DNA of 11,626 bases, taken from the NCBI GenBank assembly GCA_028279155.1, contig JANQST010000239.1:1-11626 (forward strand). Reading direction: 5' to 3'. Below the pieces are notes generated by a model, which saw only the letters and a list, made by a program, of their open reading frames with translations, was not told where the DNA came from and searched no databases. The position numbers and the translations under genes were made by a program. The stretch comes from Cyclobacteriaceae bacterium. Its GTDB lineage: Bacteria > Bacteroidota > Bacteroidia > Cytophagales > Cyclobacteriaceae. Of this stretch, positions 7,776-11,626 are shown one piece after another; position 1 is the stretch's first letter; every line of letters begins with the position of its first letter.

Positions 7776-8696
7776 TTAGCAGCCTTTACCTTTTAGGATG
7801 GCTTTGTTGCCTTTATACTCAACAGTGAGATTAAAGGTTCTAGCAACGATCTCTATGGCATCTTTGGCATTACGTTCTTTAAATGTAGATGTCAGGTTAC
7901 ACTTCTTAAGTGCATCATTTTCGAATTCAATATCTACACCATAAACATCTTCAAGAACTGACTCAACATTTGACATTTGAGCTTGTTTAAAAACCAAAGT
8001 TTTGGTTTTCCAAGCGAGGTAATTGAGATTGTTGTTGTTTTGCTTGACAATGCCCTTTCCGAGCTTCTTCACAGTACCCATTTCTCCCTCCATTAGTTTC
8101 ACAGATAGGTCCGTGCCGCCCTTCTCGGCTGGTTTTATCAATGCCACCAAACCTGATTCAACGCATACTTCTGTTTTTTCGGTTGTCGCATCTATCACGA
8201 AAGATGTACCAAGCACTTCTACCCTGGCATTGTCTGTTGTAATTATAAATGGACGTGTTTCATCTCTCTGTATGTCAAAGTAGGCTTTACCGTTTAACCT
8301 CACCTCTCTTACCTCATCTGTAATGTTGATCGTTTCAATTGTTGACTCACCATGCAATGTGATTTCACTTCCGTCAGCCAATGTCCGGAAACCATCACGT
8401 TCATCATTACCCAGGTTCAAGGTTAATGCTAATGCGAGTCCCAAGACAACCACTGCAGCGGCTGCATATTTTATCCAACCAAAGCGAGCAACCACATTTT
8501 TTCCTTCCGGCTCTCTCAAAATATTTTTCAAAATAGTCTTATTTGGTGCTGGTTTTGCTTGCATTGAAATCCAAATATTCTTTGCCTCAAAGAACTCCTT
8601 AGAGTTATCAATCGACTCACTTCGCCAGGAATTGATATTTTCTATTTCGTCCTTAGTGCATTCACCAGAAAAATATTTTGCTAATTTTTCGTTCAT
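7776..8696 (-). CDS. FecR-family anti-sigma factor
   Basis: An inner-membrane anti-sigma regulator (306 aa). The N-terminal cytoplasmic part (about 1-72) begins LAKYFSGECTKDEIENI, typical of Bacteroidota FecR proteins, and would bind the partner sigma factor. A single membrane segment lies at about 75-95 (YAAAAVVVLGLALALTL). The periplasmic FecR domain (about 100-190) contains LADGSEITL, VRLNGKAYFDI and VEVLGTSFVI. The C-terminal DUF4974 region (about 230-303) includes LVFKQAQMSNVESVLEDVYG and LTSTF, and resembles the STN fold thought to receive signals from outer-membrane partners. The protein ends in a cysteine (KGKGC). The partner is almost certainly the sigma factor at 10146-10703, but here the anti-sigma gene is last in the cassette, 56 bases after the STN-protein gene, instead of directly after sigma. 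The ATG start at 8696 is well placed. Confidence 0.92.
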   Translation of the reverse strand: MNEKLAKYFSGECTKDEIENINSWRSESIDNSKEFFEAKNIWISMQAKPAPNKTILKNILREPEGKNVVARFGWIKYAAAAVVVLGLALALTLNLGNDERDGFRTLADGSEITLHGESTIETINITDEVREVRLNGKAYFDIQRDETRPFIITTDNARVEVLGTSFVIDATTEKTEVCVESGLVALIKPAEKGGTDLSVKLMEGEMGTVKKLGKGIVKQNNNNLNYLAWKTKTLVFKQAQMSNVESVLEDVYGVDIEFENDALKKCNLTSTFKERNAKDAIEIVARTFNLTVEYKGNKAILKGKGC

Positions 8697-8752
8697 TTTG
8701 TTCTTTCTGTCTGATTTCTAACAACTTACATATCAATTTACCCCTACTCCAA

Positions 8753-10159
8753 CTACCTAAAATTATCAAATTTTGGATCATAATTTATAGGAACCAAATT
8801 CGCAAGCCTTTCCCAAGACCAATACCCATAAGTTGATATCGCAAATTTATCAACAACTTGGCCATTTAGGTCAATTCTAACTGGTCCATGTAACAAGCCC
8901 AGCAATGAAATTTGTTTCCCAGGAGCTCGCTTCAACATTTTATTATCATCAATATAATCACCATAAATAGCTGAGGCAGATTGTCCATCCAGGAGAAAAT
9001 TGATACTTTCTTTCTCTTTGTTGTAAACCACAAGCAAATAATTCTCAAACTCCAATTCCCAATGATCACCCTTAAAAACAAGAATATCTCCCTCATGGAG
9101 CTCCTTTAGTTTCTTGTAGTTGACCTTATCAATACTCCTGGTTTCGTACACCCTAAATCCATCTTTCCTCAATCCATTGCTTAACAAAGATTTTTTAAAA
9201 TGATTCCATGAGCCGAGATAACTTCTCTTCCTTTCGCTCTTTACAGCGTGTTTGGTATTATTTGTAAGTTCAAGATTGTTCTGAAACTTCATCTGACCTC
9301 TGTATCTGAGATCACTTCCTTTTCTCTCAAAGGATTCAAGGAAGTAGGTGATTTCATAGGCCATTGCTTTGTTTACAATTGTTAGCGGTCCCGAAGTATA
9401 AGCGGTTAACTTATTTGATTGTTCATCGAAGACAAAATTGATAACCTCTGGATTAGAGATTGTACATTGTCTCGCATTTTCTGAAGTACCAAAAAGGTCA
9501 TTTTTGAAAAGTGTGAAGTAAAGAGGCCAATCTTCATACTCATTGGATATTCGATCTGAAACCACTGCTATTTCATCCAGCTCACTGATTGTAAGTATCA
9601 TTTTGTGATCCTGAATCCTGGAACCACCATTATTCTCTGTTAAGTTATAAATACCATTTTCATATCCAATGAAGGAAAATACAAGGTTGTAATTGCCCGG
9701 CGGAATTTTATCGATGAAGTATTCACCTTCAGAACCGGTGGAGGAACCGATTGTTGTTCCATCAAGAAAGACATTTACACCAATAAGTGGTTCACCGTCC
9801 TGATCCAGCACATTTCCACTGATATTGAACAGTTTCTTTCTCTTGGCTACCGGTGGAGGAGACTCATAGTTGATGATTATTTGTTCTTTGAAAAAAGAAT
9901 ACCTCAAGCCTGTTCCTACCAAAAGTTGAGATAGAAACTGATCGATCAAAATGTTTTTGGTAGAAATTGTGAAGCGATTTCCAGGAGGGAGCAAGTCTGA
10001 GTTATAGCTGAAAAAGTACCCAGTCTTTGCAGACAATGAATCAAAAATTACAGTTAACTCTTCATTTTCAAAATCTAATGTGATAGGTGCCTTTTTGTTT
10101 TGAGCAAAACATAGAACTACATTCAATAGCAATAAAAATAGAAAGCTATGACGCACCAA
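8753..10159 (-). CDS. Exported STN / CarboxypepD_reg-domain protein without TonB-dependent barrel
   Basis: A 468-residue exported protein. A signal peptide covers about 1-19 (hydrophobic FLFLLLLNVVLCFA, likely cleaved before Q20). Residues about 26-98 form an STN domain (ITLDFENEELTVIFDSLSAK through LRYSFFKEQIIINY). Residues about 112-190 form a CarboxypepD_reg-like beta-sandwich (ISGNVLDQDGEPLIGVNV, then GEYFIDKIPPGNYNLVFSFI). These normally head SusC/FecA-type receptors, but here no plug or barrel follows. Instead there is a roughly 270-residue region I cannot assign, with SENARQCTISNPEVINF (226-242) and a YLGSWNHFKKSLL segment (314-326). I recall similar C-terminal regions in uncharacterised Bacteroidota proteins. 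It sits between sigma and anti-sigma genes, suggesting a periplasmic or outer-membrane input to the FecR protein (inference). The start is TTG (10159) or the adjacent GTG (10156); it overlaps the sigma gene by 14 bases. Confidence 0.88.
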   Translation of the reverse strand: MVRHSFLFLLLLNVVLCFAQNKKAPITLDFENEELTVIFDSLSAKTGYFFSYNSDLLPPGNRFTISTKNILIDQFLSQLLVGTGLRYSFFKEQIIINYESPPPVAKRKKLFNISGNVLDQDGEPLIGVNVFLDGTTIGSSTGSEGEYFIDKIPPGNYNLVFSFIGYENGIYNLTENNGGSRIQDHKMILTISELDEIAVVSDRISNEYEDWPLYFTLFKNDLFGTSENARQCTISNPEVINFVFDEQSNKLTAYTSGPLTIVNKAMAYEITYFLESFERKGSDLRYRGQMKFQNNLELTNNTKHAVKSERKRSYLGSWNHFKKSLLSNGLRKDGFRVYETRSIDKVNYKKLKELHEGDILVFKGDHWELEFENYLLVVYNKEKESINFLLDGQSASAIYGDYIDDNKMLKRAPGKQISLLGLLHGPVRIDLNGQVVDKFAISTYGYWSWERLANLVPINYDPKFDNFR

Positions 10160-10703
10160 TTTTATGTTTTAAATCAGCTAATTTTTCACGCAATACCTTG
10201 AGCGCTTTTCCCATTTGGACTTCTACAGTCTTAACTGAAATACCTAAGTGCTCCGCTATTTCCTGATATTTCAGTCCCTCAAACCTACTTAACTTAAAGA
10301 TCTCAGAGCATCTGGGAGGTAGATTATCTATCTCCCCAAGTATCCTGTTCATAAGCAAATCAGGATCTTCTGAATCAAAAATATTCTCACTTGATGCCTC
10401 CATGAATTGGATCATATACTGTCGATATGAGTCTTTCACTTTTTCATGCTTTAGTGCATTCAAGCAAGAATTGTGCACAGATCTGTACAAATAACTTTTA
10501 ACTGATGAATCGGGTGATAACGTATCGCATTTTTCCCAAAATTTTACGAAGACTTCCTGAGCAATTTCTTCTGCGTCTTCCCTGGTGTCCATAAAGCGGG
10601 CAGCATAAAGCACCATGGTTCCATAGTATTCTGTGAATATAAGTTCAAATGCACTCTTATCTTTGTCGATAAGTCTCCCAACAATGATCTCTTCGTTATC
10701 CAA
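10146..10703 (-). CDS. ECF-type RNA polymerase sigma factor (Bacteroidota sigma-70 family)
   Basis: An extracytoplasmic-function sigma factor of 185 residues. Region 2 (about 15-80) includes DKSAFELIFTEYYGTMVLYA, the DAEEIAQEVFVKFWE helix (43-57) that contacts core polymerase and the -10 element, and SYLYRSVHNSCLN. Region 4 (about 122-175) has LPPRCSEIFKLSR and the -35-reading helix-turn-helix GLKYQEIAEHLGISVKTVEVQM. It should be held by the FecR-like protein at 7776-8696 and released on a surface signal. The start appears to be TTG at 10703-10701: the next in-frame stop upstream is TAG at 10742-10740, with no ATG or GTG between, and the first internal Met (residue 30) would remove half of region 2. 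Its stop overlaps the STN-protein gene by 14 bases. It is divergent from menE with only 9 bases between start codons. Confidence 0.94.
   Translation of the reverse strand: MDNEEIIVGRLIDKDKSAFELIFTEYYGTMVLYAARFMDTREDAEEIAQEVFVKFWEKCDTLSPDSSVKSYLYRSVHNSCLNALKHEKVKDSYRQYMIQFMEASSENIFDSEDPDLLMNRILGEIDNLPPRCSEIFKLSRFEGLKYQEIAEHLGISVKTVEVQMGKALKVLREKLADLKHKIGAS
10658..10665 (+). promoter_or_regulatory. Candidate Bacteroidota -7 promoter element for menE
   Basis: TATCTTTG is an exact match to the TAnnTTTG -7 consensus of Bacteroidota housekeeping promoters. It lies 48 bases before the menE ATG, inside the start of the divergent sigma gene. A weak -33-like TTCTGTG is at 10629-10635. One exact octamer near a start is suggestive only. 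Confidence 0.3.
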
Positions 10704-10712
10704 TTGAGTTAA

Positions 10713-11626
10713 ATGGTTGTACGGTTTGAAAAATGCGAACTAAAGATAGATCAAATTCATAAAGAAGAATTTTCGCCAGAAAATTTTGTTGAGCATGAAA
10801 TTAAAGTAATTGAATTAATCCAGGGATGGCTAAAAAACGATTCATATTTTGAGTTTGAAACCTCCGGTTCGACCGGAAAGGCTAAAACTATAGCTATTGC
10901 ACGAGAAAAGATAGAGTATAGCTGTAAAACCACTTTGGACAAGCTTGATCCACATTCCAAATTCAAATCAGCTTTGCTTTGTATCAACCCAAAAATGGTT
11001 GGCGGTGCAATGGTTGTTTTTCGAGCGATAATTCGTGAATTAGATCTATGGGTACTTAAACCATCCTCTAATCCATTTCAACTATTTGAAACTAAAGAAA
11101 AAATTGATGTCGTATCATTGGTCCCACTCCAAATGCACAATGCTACAGTAGATCAGCTAGATAGATTCGATAGTATACTTGTCGGAGGTGGTCATTATTC
11201 CTCCCAAAGGCATCAAAATAGTATTGCTAAGATTTATTCAACATTTGGTATGACTGAAACGGTTTCTCACTTCGCATTAAGACCGATTGAACAAGCTGAA
11301 TTTGAATGTATAGGAGATACAGCAATTGAGAATCAGAAAGATGGAAGGCTTGCAATCAGGGGAACATTAACTAATCATAAACTTCTAATTACCAATGATT
11401 TAATAGAGTTTATTACAAGTAAAAGATTCAAATGGATAGGTAGATCTGATTTCGTGATCAACACAGGAGGTATCAAAATAAACCCTGAGGAAATTGAAAA
11501 CAAATTGGAGAATCTGCTTGATCGAAGGTTTATTGTTTCCTTTTTGGAAGACACAAAGCTTGAAAACAAAGTGATTCTCATTCTCGAAGGAGAACCCTTT
11601 GACACCGAATTTGACTTTCACTCTTT
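10713..11626 (+). CDS. menE: o-Succinylbenzoate-CoA ligase, 3' end outside window
   Basis: Adenylate-forming ligase that activates o-succinylbenzoate to OSB-CoA, the substrate of MenB. The visible 304 residues read open to the right edge. The ATP-binding P-loop is ETSGSTGKAK (49-58), the ANL motif is STFGMTET (176-183), TNDLIEF (227-233) stands for the TGD motif, and GRSDFVINTGGIKI (243-256) followed by EEIE contains the hinge region. The P-loop comes only about 50 residues from the start, whereas E. coli MenE has a longer N-terminal part; short MenE forms are, as far as I recall, normal in Bacteroidota. The start is firm: ATG at 10713 directly follows an in-frame TAA (10710-10712), and the next in-frame ATG lies beyond the P-loop. 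Family members acting on other acids share these motifs; the men genes nearby favour MenE. The C-terminal lid with the catalytic lysine is outside the window. Confidence 0.9.
   Translation, partial: MVVRFEKCELKIDQIHKEEFSPENFVEHEIKVIELIQGWLKNDSYFEFETSGSTGKAKTIAIAREKIEYSCKTTLDKLDPHSKFKSALLCINPKMVGGAMVVFRAIIRELDLWVLKPSSNPFQLFETKEKIDVVSLVPLQMHNATVDQLDRFDSILVGGGHYSSQRHQNSIAKIYSTFGMTETVSHFALRPIEQAEFECIGDTAIENQKDGRLAIRGTLTNHKLLITNDLIEFITSKRFKWIGRSDFVINTGGIKINPEEIENKLENLLDRRFIVSFLEDTKLENKVILILEGEPFDTEFDFHS

Noticed and set aside
7765..7800. Possible bidirectional terminator between menB and the FecR-like gene
   Set aside because: The 11-base gap and flanks have only short repeats (TTAG, CCTTT) and a 4-bp AGCC/GGCT pair, with no stable stem or T-tract.
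8323..8721. Plus-strand 132-codon open frame opposite the anti-sigma gene
   Set aside because: It is a serine/phenylalanine-rich shadow frame across the FecR membrane and N-terminal region; the FecR reading has clear domains.
10757..10987. Minus-strand open frame of 76 codons opposite the start of menE
   Set aside because: It lies wholly antisense to the menE P-loop region and shows no recognisable motif.
11375..11621. Two overlapping minus-strand open frames at the right edge
   Set aside because: Both are antisense to menE, whose motifs continue through this stretch; they overlap each other and show no domain.

Overview
The window looks like chromosomal DNA of a Bacteroidota bacterium, probably an aerobic member of the Cytophagales or a relative. 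This is inferred from AT-rich, densely packed genes, weak or absent Shine-Dalgarno sequences, a Bacteroidota-type ECF sigma factor / FecR anti-sigma pair, STN and CarboxypepD_reg domains, a CheY-like regulator of the usual Bacteroidota type, and a short menaquinone-type MenE. About 98% of the window is coding. The largest gap is 66 bases (682-747), and I see no tRNA, rRNA, CRISPR array or insertion sequence.

Left part (1-3658): the 3' end of a sensor histidine kinase (+) converges on a single-domain response regulator (-), with an 8-base overlap of their ends. Then, on the - strand, comes a two-gene unit in which a histidine-phosphatase-superfamily gene is followed by a full-length multifunctional DNA ligase D (ligD). 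LigD has its domains in the order polymerase, 3'-phosphoesterase, ligase, and all key catalytic residues are visible. No Ku gene is in the window.

Middle (3687-7764): a tightly coupled + strand menaquinone operon, menI (DHNA-CoA thioesterase), menF (isochorismate synthase), menD (SEPHCHC synthase) and menB (DHNA-CoA synthase). The genes touch or overlap by 1 to 20 bases. They cover chorismate to SEPHCHC and then OSB-CoA to DHNA. menH, menC and menA are not present here.

Right part (7776-11626): a three-gene - strand signalling cassette, in transcription order an ECF sigma factor, an exported STN + CarboxypepD_reg protein with no TonB-dependent barrel, and a FecR-type anti-sigma factor. It separates menB from menE. 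menE (OSB-CoA ligase, +) starts only 9 bases from the sigma-factor start and runs off the right edge. The two points most worth a second look are this barrel-less cell-surface signalling cassette sitting inside a menaquinone locus, and the Mycobacterium-like domain order of LigD.
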